A stretch of DNA of 64,000 bases from Maratus speciosus (taxonomy: Eukaryota; Arthropoda; Arachnida; Araneae; Salticidae): the NCBI GenBank assembly GCA_963932465.1, contig CAWVRF010001077.1, positions 620,001 through 684,000 of the forward strand, written 5' to 3'. The translations under genes were made by a program, and so were the position numbers. Shown here in pieces: positions 35,657 through 48,059 of the stretch. Below the pieces are notes generated by a model that did no database searches, was not told the origin of the DNA, and was given only the letters and a program-made list of their open reading frames with translations. The first letter of the stretch is position 1, and every line of letters starts with the position of its first letter.

Positions 35657-35960
35657 GGATATTGAACCACAAACTGGGGATATTGTACGATAGGGTGTCG
35701 TTACATACTTGATTGCTTTTACACAGGATTCAGGATATTGAACCACAAACTGGGGATATTGTACGATAGGGCGTCGTTACATACTTGATTGCTTTTACAC
35801 ATGATTCAAGTTATTGAACCACAAACTGGGGATATTGTACGATAGGGCGTCGTTACATACTTGATTGCTTTTGCACAGGAATTTCCTGTGTAAAAGCAAT
35901 CAAGTATGTAACGACGCCCTATCGTACAATATCCCCAGTTTGTGGTTGAATATCCTGAAC
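35657..35960. repeat. Three direct ~76-bp repeats plus one inverted copy
   Basis: Units begin at or near ATATTGAACCACAAACTGGG (35659, 35734, 35811) and continue GATATTGTACGATAGGG and TACATACTTGATTGC. A fourth unit in reverse orientation spans 35880-35960. The third and fourth units form an almost perfect hairpin at the element centre. Confidence 0.92.
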
Positions 35961-36318
35961 GTATTAAAATTTAAAGTACAGAAGGTAAATATTTTCTTCT
36001 ACCCATAGAAAGTGACGTATGAGAAACAAAGTGATGTCATAAAATAAATAGAACTGCAAATAATAATAATAATATATATTTCCTCTAATTAAATTCAATC
36101 CAAGAAATTGCTACTGCTACTTCTACTTTCAACTCTAGTAATTATTGGCTCTCTCATTTTCAAAACAAAGTGGCGTATTTGTATAAATAAACAACATTTA
36201 GTTATTAAGATAAGATGTTCTCTGATGATGAGCCTGGAAGGCTTGAAAGTACTAAGAAGTTTTAAATAAAATGTATATTTTAATCTTGTAACATCTTTTT
36301 CGTTACATTAGTCGCCTT

Positions 36319-36526
36319 TTAACCCCTTGGGGGCGAGCAACACGTATACGTGCCGCATGAAGCGCTCTGAATCCTTATTTTTCCTCACCAGTAAAATTTT
36401 ACTGTAAAATTTGCCTTATTTAATCAGCGCATTTTCTCGATTCAACAAGATACAAATTTCTGTTTTTAAAAAACGGTGACAAAAGATTAAAAATTTCGTA
36501 AAAGGCTCCCGTACCGAAGGGGTTAA
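36319..36526. mobile_element. TTAA element P3
   Basis: TTAACCCCTTGGGGGC and ...CCGAAGGGGTTAA are inverted ends with duplicated TTAA at 36319-36322 and 36523-36526. The empty site is in the opposite arm of the host palindrome. 208 bp; it contains a CACGTATACGTG palindrome. Confidence 0.92.
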
Positions 36527-36572
36527 GTAAGATTGTGGATCTTTTTAATGTTCACATTATTTATTTTATGTT

Positions 36573-38153
36573 GAATCAAGGTGAAAAATTGCGTTTCGTC
36601 TTATATTACTTTGACGCTATTTTGCATTAACTTTGAACTGATGTTTCAAGGAAGCAATCGAAATATAAAATAAAATTTTTTACGATACATTTTTTTGGAG
36701 ATAGTACTGTTGATTGTTAAGATAATATTTTCTCGATTTAAGTGAGCTATCAGATTTTTAGGTGTCCCTATACTTTCCCGCGGAAGCACTATGCGGGATG
36801 TTAAATGACTCGATATACTTTTTTTTAATCAATGCTCTTTTCGCGATTCTTCTTTTAAGGGGGTCCGGGACACAAAAATCTTCAAATTTTGCAAAAACAT
36901 TTTATTTCATTAAAAGTTTCTCCGTTTTTTCCTGCTTAAAATTACATTTAAATCATGTTTCTATCTGAATTAGAACAAAAAAATATTAATTTTTTCGTTC
37001 TGGTTTGTTTTCTAAATCTAGCTTTCAAGCAATGGCTGTCATGGAGACGACTTCTTGTAAAAATGCGTTTTTGTTCATGATAGGTTTCTTCACCATTTCT
37101 CGTATTTAAATTCTAATAACTTGAGAACTGTTATAGATAAAGAGTTCAAACTTCGAACATATCTTTTTCAACTGTTTTACTTTAATTTCGATTCAGCATA
37201 TTTGAAAAAAAAAAAAAAATATTCACTTTTGAAAATATGATTTTTTTTTTAAGTTGCACCTCTTTTTTAAAATTCTTTTCGTTAAATATTTTTAATTTTT
37301 TTATAAATTAATATTTTTAGAAATGCTGAATCAAAATTAAAACTTCATATTTCAGTTTATTTAAATGAAAACAATTTGAAATTCTATAAATAATATTTCG
37401 AGTTATAAGGATTTAAAATTACCCTACTTTTTTAATAAATTTTAAATTAAATTTTTTTTAAAAAATTATGAGAAGTTTTATCATGTGATTTTGTTTATGA
37501 ATGATAAGGTTAAACATCACAAAAAAAAAAAAAATCAGAATTTTGACTCTATATATAAAAATTATATTTTCTTGCATTATAATTGCTATTATAATTGATC
37601 TGTGTATTACTATATTATTATAACTTGCAACACATAATAAAAAACAATAAACAATAACCAAATAAAAAGTTTCTTAAAAATTCCTAATAAACTGAATTTT
37701 AGAAAATCAAATTGATGATCTCCTCTAGATTTTAATTGTTAATGATAAAAGACACACATATGCTCAAGAAATATCTTTCATTTACGTTTAAATAAACCTG
37801 CATCTACTTAAAATTTCTCTTTGTGTTAAATATACGTATAAAATTGCTTTCTTTTTATCATAACCAGGTGATTCAATCCGGATTTCAAGTATTACAGAAT
37901 TTACTGCCAGGTACACAGAACATATGTAAAAGCAATTTTTTTTTATTATTGAGTTTTACATGTGGCACTAGGCATAATATTTTTGTTTGAATGTTGGAGC
38001 CCCAGTTGTCACATTGGTGTCAGCTGTTTGCCGTAAGAGAAGCAATTTCATCATTTTTTTTATTAGAAAATGTAAAAATTTAGCTTTTGGTTAGTTGGAG
38101 CCAATTACGGTAAGTTAAAATAATTCACTTCCATCTTGTTTATTTCAAATAAT
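36573..38153. other. AT-rich DNA, nothing recognised
   Basis: Long A and T runs and no supported open frame. A 68-codon frame at 36762 is hydrophobic and low-complexity. Confidence 0.4.
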
Positions 38154-38163
38154 AGTTTTATAT

Positions 38164-38569
38164 TAGATGTAAATTTCCAACTGGGCGAAAAATGCCCGGA
38201 CCAGGAGGCCCAGTTTTCGCCCAGTTGGAAATTTACATCTAATATGATTTGTTTACCAATTAGGATAATTGTGTTGAAATTAATCTGGTGTAATTTCGTA
38301 TCCAGCGATTTCTGGAGTTCCATTACCTGCGATTTATTCTGTTGAGCTGAACCAGGTTTCAGACCAGATGCTGTAATCATCAAGGTTAGCTGGGTGAAAA
38401 AGTTCGACCAGAATCGTCCGGGATAGCTCAGATGGCAGAGCACTGGCGGCTTCAGCCAGGAGGTCCCGGGTTCGAATCCTGGTCCGGATATTTTTCACCC
38501 AGTTGGAAATTTACATCTAATATGATTTGTTTACCAATTAGAATAATTGTGTTGAAATTAATCTGGAAC
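38164..38569 (+). mobile_element. tRNA-like retroposon, family G, copy 1
   Basis: Flanked by a perfect 10-bp duplication AGTTTTATAT (38154-38163 and 38570-38579). It starts TAGATGTAAATTTCCAACTG, has a short fold-back (TTTCGCCCAGTTGGAAATTT inverted at 38212), then a tRNA-like unit, and ends ATTAATCTGGAAC. The start and end match the copy at 57874. A 10-13-bp duplication of variable length suggests retroposition, with the tRNA-like part as Pol III promoter. Confidence 0.85.
38417..38488 (+). tRNA. tRNA-like sequence in family G element
   Basis: A box TAGCTCAGATGGCAGAG and B box GGTTCGAATCC are consensus. The D stem GCTC/GAGC, anticodon stem CTGGC/GCCAG and T stem CCGGG/CCTGG all pair. The anticodon loop GGCTTCA lacks the usual T33, and the acceptor stem pairs only partly. 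This is a tRNA mimic, not a decoding tRNA. Confidence 0.45.
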
Positions 38570-38758
38570 AGTTTTATATGAATTTCTGTTAATCTCAGCT
38601 TAAGCATGATATTTTAAAGACTAATTTTTGAATTTTCGACTGATTTCTTCGATTGATCGACTACTGGAAAAATGGGAATTAAAGAAATTATTTACTTATA
38701 ATTTTGTTGCTATTCCGTTTCAGCAGATTTCATTTTTTTTTTCATTATAGGACATTCA

Positions 38759-39750
38759 TTAACCCATTTATGCCTGAATTTTTGTTTTCTCAAATTTGAT
38801 GGTAAAATCGCTTTAAAGAGCAGAGCTCCCAAATGGTCCGCCAACTGAATACCAATATTTTTTAGAAAAAAATTCTTTTTAGATTTTTCTTACAAACGGC
38901 CCCGGAACCACCTTTGAAAGTTAATTCTAGCTCAAACCTATCATAAAATTTTCTGTTAAAATTTATTGGTATTCAGTTGGCAGACCATTTGGGAGCCCTG
39001 AAAGTGTTGCAAAATGAACTGGAAAAATGCTAAAAAAAATTACGATAAAATATTTTTGTATTTCTTTGATAAAATATAAACGTACTAAATGGGAATATTT
39101 ATATGTGGAAAATGCATAATTTAAACTAATATAAATTAAGCTTTTAAATTGTATGTTATATACTGTAACTAGTACTTTTATGAACTATTAAATATATATA
39201 TGTTTGTTTCTTTACAGACACTAATAACATTATAAGTATTATTAATAATAAATTAAAAATAATCGTATTTGAGGCTAAAAAACAATTTATTTAAAAATCA
39301 TCTTGAAAAAGACTTTACATAAATAACTGCTCCCTAAATGTCTAATAGTTACCATTTATGCCTTATGCCTTATATTGTCTACATTACAAACTTGCATAAA
39401 AAACAGGCTTGGACATGTGATTTCACAATTTAAAAAGATGTCTATTTCAAAGAAGTCTACAAGTTAAGATTATAACTTATTTTTTTGCACCCTTGATACT
39501 AAAAAATACAAATAAACTTACTTTTTACATTTCGCCAATTTGAACAATGAAAAACCTATAAACACCGATAAAAGGCCTTCATTTAAGCAAATAAATATCA
39601 ATCATATGCTGTCATCTCTCGGTAATAGATAAAGACACTTATAGACAATTACTTCATACAATTTTCATGTTGTAAAGCAGGAGAAAATTCGAAAATTTTA
39701 TTCACATTCGAACCGTCCTAAAAATGGGACGCTAGGAGTAAATGGGTTAA
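38759..39750. mobile_element. TTAA element P4 (992 bp)
   Basis: TTAACCCATTTATGCCTG and ...AGGAGTAAATGGGTTAA are inverted ends, TTAA at 38759-38762 and 39747-39750. It carries a hAT-like MITE at 38821-39000. The rest is AT-rich with no transposase frame. The same left-end type (TTAACCCATTAAGG) recurs alone at 61389. Confidence 0.85.
38821..39000. mobile_element. hAT-like MITE nested in P4
   Basis: CAGAGCTCCCAAATGGTC and GACCATTTGGGAGCCCTG are inverted, extended by GCCAACTGAATACCAATA. The CAGRG termini fit hAT. The flanks share only AAAG, so the 8-bp duplication is not demonstrable. Confidence 0.8.
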
Positions 39751-40365
39751 GGGTTGTATCAATTATGTCAGTTTACTTCTAAAACTTAAACGAAGGAAAT
39801 ATAATTTTTAAAAAACCTAGCACCTACCTTATTTGATCAACTAATGGCTCGGTCACCCTAAATTGAATTTGTGGAATAAATAGAACATAAATCAGTGGCC
39901 TGCTACAATCCTGGTTACAAAAAACATCTCATACAAAATTGGGGACTTTCTTCTCTATTTCAGTAAGATTTTTTTCTCTCGGTTTCTCATGGTTTTAGCT
40001 ATAGGATAAATAACTTCTAACTTTCGGCCATAGGCGCACTGATAAAGTTTGTAATAGGGTCATTTACTATTCCATTGCCGCATTTATATGCCTGTAACTC
40101 ATCACGTTCATAATTTTTTTAAAGACTAGTTCCATGGGTTTTTGTAGTGCAAGTAACTGATAGCTGCAATGGCTGTTGAACGCCGTTAATTTCGAAAAGT
40201 TTGCTTCGCCTTATTTAATTAATGAGATATCTCCGATAAAATAAGTCACATTTTCCTTTCTAAAATACTGGTAGCCAAAAATTGTAGCGTGTGACTTACA
40301 CTACAAGTACTCATAGCACTAGCCTACAATAAAAGGATTTTCCTATGCACCTTATATTTTTATGC
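39751..40365. other. Unrecognised DNA between elements
   Basis: AT-rich, no open frame, repeat or RNA gene seen. Confidence 0.4.
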
Positions 40366-41269
40366 ATGCACACTAGGGTGGTCACAAGCAACATGGGGAA
40401 ATTTTTTTAACGTTTTCTTTGGGGGGACCCTTCTAAAAGTTGCCAATTAGTTAGAAAATGAGATTGGCAAAGTTTCAGCTCAAATAAATAATATTAACCC
40501 GTGCCTCATCGAGGTTGAACTCTTGAAAAGTTGCAATTTTTGGCAAAAAATTGTCGTTTTTCTTTCCTTACGTGAAAAATTTTCATCTTAGAAACCTGAT
40601 TCTTGTTTTATTTCATAGAAACTGTTGTTGCCTTGAACTTTTACCCTCATGAAAGCTTATATTTAATGAACATTTAGTATTTTTCAGGACATCTAGTGAA
40701 CCATACCCTCAAACTCTGTATTTTTGAAACATAGGTAAAAAATGACAAATTAAAAATTTTATTACTTTTTTTTGTATTATTTTTATTAATAGGCAAAAAT
40801 AAGTGAACAATTTTTGTAACTTTAAAAATATTTCACGAATTATAATTGATTATTAGTTATCTAGTTCTGTGTCTAGTAAGAAAGAGCTTCTCGATTTGTG
40901 TTGCAGTTGAACTTCTGAATTTCTCTTTTTATTACAAGGCTGTTTTTGTTATCTGTTATGGTTATCTATTTTTAGAATTGACGAAACATTCCGTAAAAAC
41001 CCTTCCCCCTCTTGATATGATGGCAGAAATGTAAGATTTTTTAAATTGGCCACATGTCTCATCAAATCATCGACAGTAAGCAGCCAAGTAATTGTCAAGT
41101 TTTATGTATTTTATTTTATAATATTCGCAAAATAAACTGAATGCCAGAGAAGCTGCTAGACTTAGAATACATCCACTAGCTAACCACAGACATCGACTCT
41201 GCAAATAACTGTTTCGTAAACAAAAAACTGAGCTCATCAAAAACAGATTTTAAAATTCCCGTTTAGAGA

Positions 41270-42112
41270 GAACTGTTGTTCACTGGGGTGGAAAACTGCT
41301 TCACCATTTTTTGAATAAAGAAAATGTAGAGTGGATAAAAGTTTTAATTAGTTGTGGGGATGAAGAACAGTTACTACGAGTTCCTCAACTTGAAAATAGT
41401 ATCGGAATAATTCAGGCAAAAGCTGTATTTTCAGCAGTTGAAAAGTGGGAGGAAGTTGGTAAAATCCAGGCAATTTTTTTGATACAACTGCAGTAAACAC
41501 AGGTCGCCTCAGAGTTAACCTGCATTTTTCTATAGCAATTGTTAAAGGAAAAGTCTTCTGTATTTACCATGCCGCCAGCATAATTTAGAAATTTTCCTAA
41601 AAGCTGTTCTTGATTGTAAAATGGGCATAATCACTTCCCCTCAGCCAGATATTTAAAAAAAAAGCCAATTCTGATTGGGTGGTCTAAATTAAACCAGAGT
41701 AAGTATGCAAATGTTATTGAAGATGAAATACTAGGTATAAATAGTTAATTCAGAAGAAATTTTAAATTTTCTTACAGGAACTCTTAAAAATTAACAACTT
41801 AGGGATGATTATAAAGTTTATCCAACTTTGATTTTTATAGAACTCCTTCCTGCAAAAGACTTTTTTTCAAAGCACCTGGTACTTTTAATCAAGTTAGATG
41901 GATGGAGGCACAGGCCATTCATTCTCTCAAAATATATTGTTTCAGGGATCATCTTTCAATTAACAAATTTAGAAAAAGAAGGTATCAGAGATCTTTTCTT
42001 ATTTTTAATCAATATTTACGCAAAAGCGTGCTTCAATACTTCCACTGCCACTTTAGCCCCCAATTCAAGACCTGCAAATAATAAAATCACTTGTTCACTA
42101 CAGAAAATTTGA
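41270..42112 (+). pseudogene. hAT-like transposase-related coding remnant
   Basis: Open blocks on the plus strand: NKENVEWIKVLISCGDEEQL to FSAVEKWEEVGKIQAI (41311-41475), then in a shifted frame FDTTAVNTGRLRVN (41477-41520), a region with CIYHAA, and after stops and frameshifts KLDGWRHRPFILSKY to FLINIYAKACF (41897-42033). The order (an FDTT-NTG block, a Cys/His block, an RW-like block) matches, to my recollection, a large family of uncharacterised transposase-like proteins in arthropods and cnidarians. The superfamily call rests mainly on the 8-bp duplication and the termini. Clearly non-functional. Confidence 0.72.
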
Positions 42113-42253
42113 TAAATAGGTTACAGACAAAGGACTTGCTAAAATGACAAACCGCCTTTGGTATCTTAACTCGGATCAAGTTGCATTTTCATTTTTAGAT
42201 AATACTTTGGTAAAAAAAGTCAACATAAGCCACCTTATCTAAACCATTACCAC

Positions 42254-42470
42254 TTCAATCCTTTCCAGCGCAGTGTCCCTTGCCGGGACCACCTAATTTT
42301 AATTCCAAACTTACAAACGGCACGAAGAATATTTTAATAAAATTTTGCTTTTACAATGAAAGGCTAAAGTAATGTGATTTTAATTTCTAAAAATGTTGTT
42401 TGTAAATTCCGGTGTAGACAATCATTTCATCCTTTTACGAAGAGAATTTTTCTGTGCCGGAAAGGGTTAA
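42254..42470. mobile_element. TTAA element P5 (left TTAA degraded)
   Basis: The right end GTGCCGGAAAGGGTTAA (TTAA 42467-42470) and left TCCTTTCCAGCGCAG are inverted. The interior matches P6 (CACCTAATTTTAATTCC and AAATTCCGGTGTAG). The left TTAA reads TTCAAT, so it has mutated. Confidence 0.75.
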
Positions 42471-43127
42471 CGTGACAGTTGTAAGAGAAAATAATTTGTG
42501 TTTCTTTATTATGCCTCCTTTCTTGTAACACAACTTTAATAATAAAATGCAATTGAGCATTATTTGTTCTCATTTCTATACTTCCTTTTCCCTCCCTTTT
42601 TTTAAAATTCTTTCAGTTTAAAATTCGATTTTTTTCCTTTTTTTTTGAATTTTTTTTAATCAAATACTTTATTGGGCTTCACAAAACGAAAAAAAGAAAA
42701 ACAAAAGGTGGAAAGCAGATGAAATGGAATGTTACAAATTTTTTTTTCGCTTTTTCATAAAAAGTCAATTTTTAGGATTCAGGTGAAGTCTGGTCCTGAA
42801 AAATGCGCATATTTTTAAATCTATACATTTTTAGAAAAAAATGGTGTGTGGTTCTTCAAAGCAAAACTTTTCTTTATAAAATGAGACCTGCATTATGTTT
42901 CTAGGTTCAATTGTATTCATTACATGAAGGAAAAACAGCATTTTTTTGCGAAAAATCACGTTTTTTTTCAAACTTAAACCTCAATGAGGCACGGGTTAAT
43001 ATTATCCAAATGAGCTGAAACTTAGCCAATCTCATTTTCTAGTCAATTGGCAATTTTTTGGGGGGTCGCCCGGAAAAAATTCGAAAATTGATTTCTTGTG
43101 ACCACCCTAATGCACACTCATAACTCA

Positions 43128-43344
43128 TTAACCCCTTTAAGGGCGGTGGTTCATTTTTGGACCACTTAATTTTAATTTCTAAACGTCATATTGGAACAGA
43201 ATATTGGGATGAAATTTTCCCTTTTATTAAGTACGAGAACAAAAGCTTTTGCTTATTTTGAAATAAATTTGTTCTTAAATTCCGGTGTTAGTAACTCATT
43301 TCAGAATTTTGTAAATAAAAATACCTTGCCCCTGAAAGGGTTAA
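43128..43344. mobile_element. TTAA element P6
   Basis: TTAACCCCTTTAAGGGC and GCCCCTGAAAGGGTTAA, TTAA at 43128-43131 and 43341-43344. The element is 217 bp and starts 18 bp outside the right end of the hAT-like transposon. Same family as P2, P5, P7 and P10. Confidence 0.88.
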
Positions 43345-43964
43345 AAGATGATCCATTTTTGCAATTTCATTTTTTCCCTTGTTAGATATGTCTGGTAGAA
43401 TTTTTTTTTAAACTTATTTTGCTGCTTTCTTGAAAACCAAAACAGGACTTCTACTGATGACAATATTTTATTCTGTGTGAACCACTTTTTCCAAACAATA
43501 AATTTTATTCCACACTTCTGCAGTAATACTTCAACGAATATCTTTTGAAAATCGTGATACGAAGAACATAAAAATATAATTTCCAGTAGCATTGCTGCTA
43601 TAAACTTTATCTGTTAATAAATGTTATTGTTTTTGTTTCATAGGACGATTTCTGAAAACTTTTAAAATTAAGAACATCTCTCAAAGTATAATTTGTGTTA
43701 TCCCGATGAATGAATTATTCCTTTAATTGGATTATTTTAACTGAGCCGGAAATATTAGATTTAGAATAATAAATTATTTGCTTTGATGCATCGATGTATT
43801 TGTGAGAGAATATAGGATGGATAAATTAAAAGTTTTGTGTATTATCTTCCACATTCATGATTAAATATAAAAGTAAAAATAGTAATTAAAAAACCACTCT
43901 TTTATAAGCATTCAGTGTTCATCTTGAAAAATCACGCCCAATTTTTTAACTACAATTCATGTTT

Positions 43965-43966
<2 letters not shown>

Positions 43967-44002
<36 letters not shown>

Positions 44003-44029
44003 TTTTTTTTTGTTTTTTTTTTGTTTTTC
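43967..44029. repeat. Poly-T tract with scattered G
   Basis: Expanded T run in the satellite position that has 10-16 T in other units. Its exact length is doubtful for sequencing reasons. Confidence 0.85.
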
Positions 44030-46739
44030 TCAAATAAATTTCCGTTAAAATACATTATTTTGGCGTGGGAACTGAAATCAATTATGAAAATTAATTTCTT
44101 TTTTACACAGGCAAGTGATTTATTAAAAAATATTGATACTTCAACGAATATCTTTTGAAAGTCGTAATTCGAAAAATATAAAAATATAACTGCCAATAGC
44201 ATTGCTGCTATAAACTTTATCTGATGTTATTATTTGTGTTTCATACCACGATTTCTGAAAACTTTTAAAATTAGGAACCTCTCTCAAAGAATAATTTGTG
44301 TTATCCAGATGAAGGAATTATTCCTTTAATTGGATTATTTTAACTGAGCCGGAAATATTCGATTTAGAATAATAAATTATTTGCGTCGATGCATCGATGT
44401 ATTTCTGAGAGAATATAGGATGTATAAATTAAAAGTTTTGTGTATTATCCTCCACATTCATGATTAAATATAAAAGTAAAAATAGTAATTAAAAAACCAC
44501 TCTTTTATAAGCATTCAGTGTTCATCTTGAAAAACCACGCCAAATTTTCCAACTACAATTCATGTTTTTTTTTTTTTTTTTCCCAAAAAAATTTCCGTTA
44601 AAATACATTATTTTGGCGTGGAAACTGAAATCAATTATGAAAATTAATTTCTTTTTTACACAGGCAAGTGAATTTATTAAAAAATATTGATACTTCAACG
44701 AATATCTTTTGAAAGTCGTGATTCGAAAAATATAAATATATAACTGCCAGTAGCATTGCTGCTCTAAACTTTATCTGATGTTATTATTTGTGTTTCATAA
44801 CAAGATTTCTGAAAACTTTTAAAATTAGGAACCTCTCTCAGAGAATAATTTGTGTTATCCAGATGAATGAATTATTTCTTTAATTGAATTACTTTAACTG
44901 AACTAATAATGTTAGATTTAGAAGAATAAATTATTTTTTAATTTGCTTCGATGCATCGATGTATTTCTTGGAGAACATGGGATGGATGAATTAAAAGTTC
45001 TGATATATATTTTCCTCCATGTTCCTGATTAAATATAAAAGTAAAAACAGTAATTTAAAAACCACTCTTTTATAAGTATTCAATGTTCATCTTGAAAATC
45101 CCGCCCAATTTTTCAACTACAATTCATGTTTGTTTGTTTTTTCCCAAAACATTTCCGTTACAATACATTATTTTGGCGTGGAAACTGAAATCAATTATGA
45201 AAATTAAAATTCTTTTTTTTTACACAAGCAAGGGAATTTATTAAAATTATTGATACTTCAACGAATATCTTTTGACAATCGTGATACGAAGAGTATAAAA
45301 ATATAACTGCCAGTAGCATTGCTGCTATAAACTTTATCTGATCATAAATGTTATTATTTTTGTTTCACAGGACGATTTCTGAAAACTTTTAAAATTAAGA
45401 ATCACTCTCAAAGAATAATTTGGGCTATCCAGAAGAATGAATTATTCCTTTACTTGGATTATTTTAACTGAGCCAGAAATGTTAGATTTAGAAGAATAAA
45501 ATATTTACTTCTATGCATCGATGTATTTCTGGGAGAATATAGGATGGATTGATTAAAAGTTTTGTGTATTTTCCTCAATATTCATGATTAAATATAAAAA
45601 TAGTAATTTAAAAACCACTATTTTATAAGTATTCAATGGTCATGTTGAAAATCACGTCCAATTTTTCAACTACGATTCATGTTTTATTTTTTTTTTTCCA
45701 CTAAAAATTTCCGTTAAAATACATTATTTTGGCGTGGAAACTGAAATAAATTATGAAAATTAGAATTCTTTTTTTACACAAGCAAGTGAGTTTATTAAAA
45801 AGTTATTGATACGTCAAAGAATATATTTTGAAAATCGTGCAACGAAGAATATAAAAATACAATAGCCAGTAGCATTGCTGCTATAAACTTTATCTAATCA
45901 TAAATGTTTTTATTTTTGTTTCATAGGACGATTTCTGAAAACTTTTTGAATTAAGAGCTACTTCTCAAAGAATAATTTGTGTTATGCAGATGAATGATTC
46001 CTTTAATTGGATTATGTTAACTGAGCCTGAAATGTTAGATTTAGAATAATAAATTATTTGCTTCGATGCATCGATGTATTTCTGGGAGAATATAGGATGG
46101 ATAAATTAAAAGTTTTATGTATTTTCCTCCATATTCATGATTAAACATAAAAGTAAAAATAGTAATTAAAATAAACCACTATTTTATAAGCATTCAATGT
46201 TCATCTTGAAAAACCACGCCCAATTTTTCAACTACAATTCATGTTTTGTTTGTTTTTTTTTTTCCCCAAAAAATTTCCGTTAAATACAATATTTTGGCGT
46301 GGAAACTGAAATCAATTATGAAAATTAAAATCTTTTTTTACACAAGCAAGTGAATTTATTAAAATTATTGATACTTCAACGAATATCTTTTGAAAATCGT
46401 AATACGAAGAATATAACAATACTAGCAAACTACCCGACTTCGCCTGTGTTAATTATAAGAGACTTTCCATGTAAAATAATAAATTAAAATGAACTACTAT
46501 AGTAATCACAAAAACTGAGATCTGTGCATTCCCGTCGAAAAATCATTAAAATGACAATTAGGAAACATACGTTATTGTCTCGCCGCCATAATAAAATGTA
46601 CGAGCTTTAATATCACAATGCCCGTTTTCTTCTACTAGTGTAACAGAAAAATTTGTAATTTTCTGACAATACGAAAAACAAATCCACCAAATGGCATATC
46701 ATATAGTGAACTTCTCGTTTGTATGGCGTATATCTACAT

Positions 46740-47290
46740 TATAAAGTAAAAATATGTCAGTGAGTAACGCTGAAATTATACTGTTGATGGCAACGACCTA
46801 ACAGACAAATTATTCCTTTACAGCAATTTTCCTTAACTTCTAAATAGCACACAATTTAATTTTTTAAGCTGTCGAATAGAACAAAAATTCCTTTCAAATG
46901 AAATTTATTTGAAAATTGTATCTCAGTTTTTTTTATTTTAATGGGTTTGAAAGTAATTTTCAAACACGGATATTTTTAAATGTACATGCAGCCCAACGAA
47001 ACCATTACGAAAGATGAGCCTTTGCTCTTAATGCAATATTAGGAAGAAAAGGCATGTCTATGTATAACTTTGTCATCATATTATTGGTGACAACAACCTA
47101 ATCGATCCACAAATTTCGATTTTACTACAATTTAATTTCTAAACATCGCACATTCGATTGTTCCAACGTCTAATGGAAAACAAAAAAGAAAAAACATTCA
47201 ATAATATTTGTTTGAAAAGTTTATGTCAATTTATAGATTTTTTATAGATTTTAAAGTGATTCTCAAGCATGAATATTTTTTAAATGTGCG
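46740..47290. repeat. Two diverged ~300-bp tandem units
   Basis: Unit 1 (about 46740-47000) and unit 2 (about 47055-47295) share a TGGCAACGACCTAA-like start, a TTTAATTTTTTAAG/TTTAATTTCTAAAC block and an AATATTTTTTAAATGTG-like end. Confidence 0.6.
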
Positions 47291-47465
47291 GGCAATTACA
47301 AAAGATTAACTCAATTGCTCAAAAACGCTGCAAATAATTCAGTACTTGTTTGTTTTCGTGTAATATTTCATAACTAAATTGGTAAACGAAATTAAAATGC
47401 CAAAATAAAATAAAACAAAACAAGACTTTAACAGATATCAAATCGAACTACGCAAAATAATTTAT

Positions 47466-47800
47466 TATGTATAGAAAATGCAAATGGGAATTTCGTTCCG
47501 GCTGCTTATAACTTGAGTTCTTCTGAATGGATTTCAGTGCGACTATCAGTTTCTCAGGAAATGTTTTAGTGTATAACATATTGTTTTATGTTGCTTAGTC
47601 ATATAATTATAGGTAAAAGTTTTATAATCATGTGAACCCAATTAGGAAAGATTAGTATTTTAAAAAAGATTTTTAATGGACTTCCTTGGAACTTGCATCG
47701 TTTCTTGGATAATTTTACACGGATGGTTTTAGAATATTGCATTTACGTCAGGCAGTTATATATAAAATTATAGAAGAAAGTTCAATAATCAGATGAGGCC
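47466..47800 (+). mobile_element. 5' fragment of the Helitron a/b family
   Basis: GGAATTTCGTTCCGGCTGC followed by ATGGATTTCAGTGCGACTAT and a TTTAGTGTATAACATATTG block parallels 4709-4860 and 15085-15520. It is truncated before CCAGCAAACTCCGCGGC at 47813, which looks like a minus-strand Helitron 3' end (CTGG on that strand). Confidence 0.65.
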
Positions 47801-48059
47801 AATTATAAAAGACCAGCAAACTCCGCGGCTTTGCTTGCGTAATATTTGAAATATGCTGAGAGATATTTATATGTCTAGTTTTTATTAAAAGAAATTATAC
47901 TTTTAGGAATAATTCAAAAATTACTATTTAAAACATAGTTTGACTAAACTTCATTATTACATTGCATTAGGCAAAAATTAGATTTAAATTAATAAAAAGA
48001 GAAAAAAACTAAATAAATGATAATTTAGAAAATATTTTGAAACTTTTATGCTCAATTTA

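Larger units (their letters stand above)
35226..36572. mobile_element. Large fold-back (palindromic) element
   Basis: The arms at 35226-35640 and about 35945-36572 are inverted over long stretches: AAATAATGTGAACATTAAAA, GTCGCC, CTGATGATGAGCCTGGAAGG, AATAATTA, and GCTACTGCTACTTCTAC. The right arm carries TTAA element P3; the left arm preserves its empty site (TTAA 35266-35269). The centre holds ~76-bp tandem repeats. Non-coding. Confidence 0.9.
40374..43109 (+). mobile_element. hAT-like DNA transposon, 2.7 kb, decayed
   Basis: An exact 8-bp duplication ATGCACAC lies at 40366-40373 and 43110-43117. TIRs start TAGGGTGGTCACAAG; the inverted similarity extends about 170 bp and includes AACCCGTGCCTCAT. 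The YARNG-type terminus plus an 8-bp duplication is the hAT signature. A broken transposase reading frame lies on the plus strand. TTAA element P5 is nested at 42254-42470. Confidence 0.92.

Noticed and set aside
35657..35960. CRISPR-like array
   Set aside because: Repeats are ~76 bp, contiguous, without spacers, and include an inverted copy; the DNA is eukaryotic.
38105..38443. 112-codon minus-strand frame, longest in the window
   Set aside because: It reads across a target duplication, a fold-back and the tRNA-like start of a family G element, so it is an artefact of the repeat.
38417..38488. Functional host tRNA gene
   Set aside because: The anticodon loop lacks T33, the acceptor stem is incomplete, and it lies inside a repeat with target duplications and four further copies in the window.
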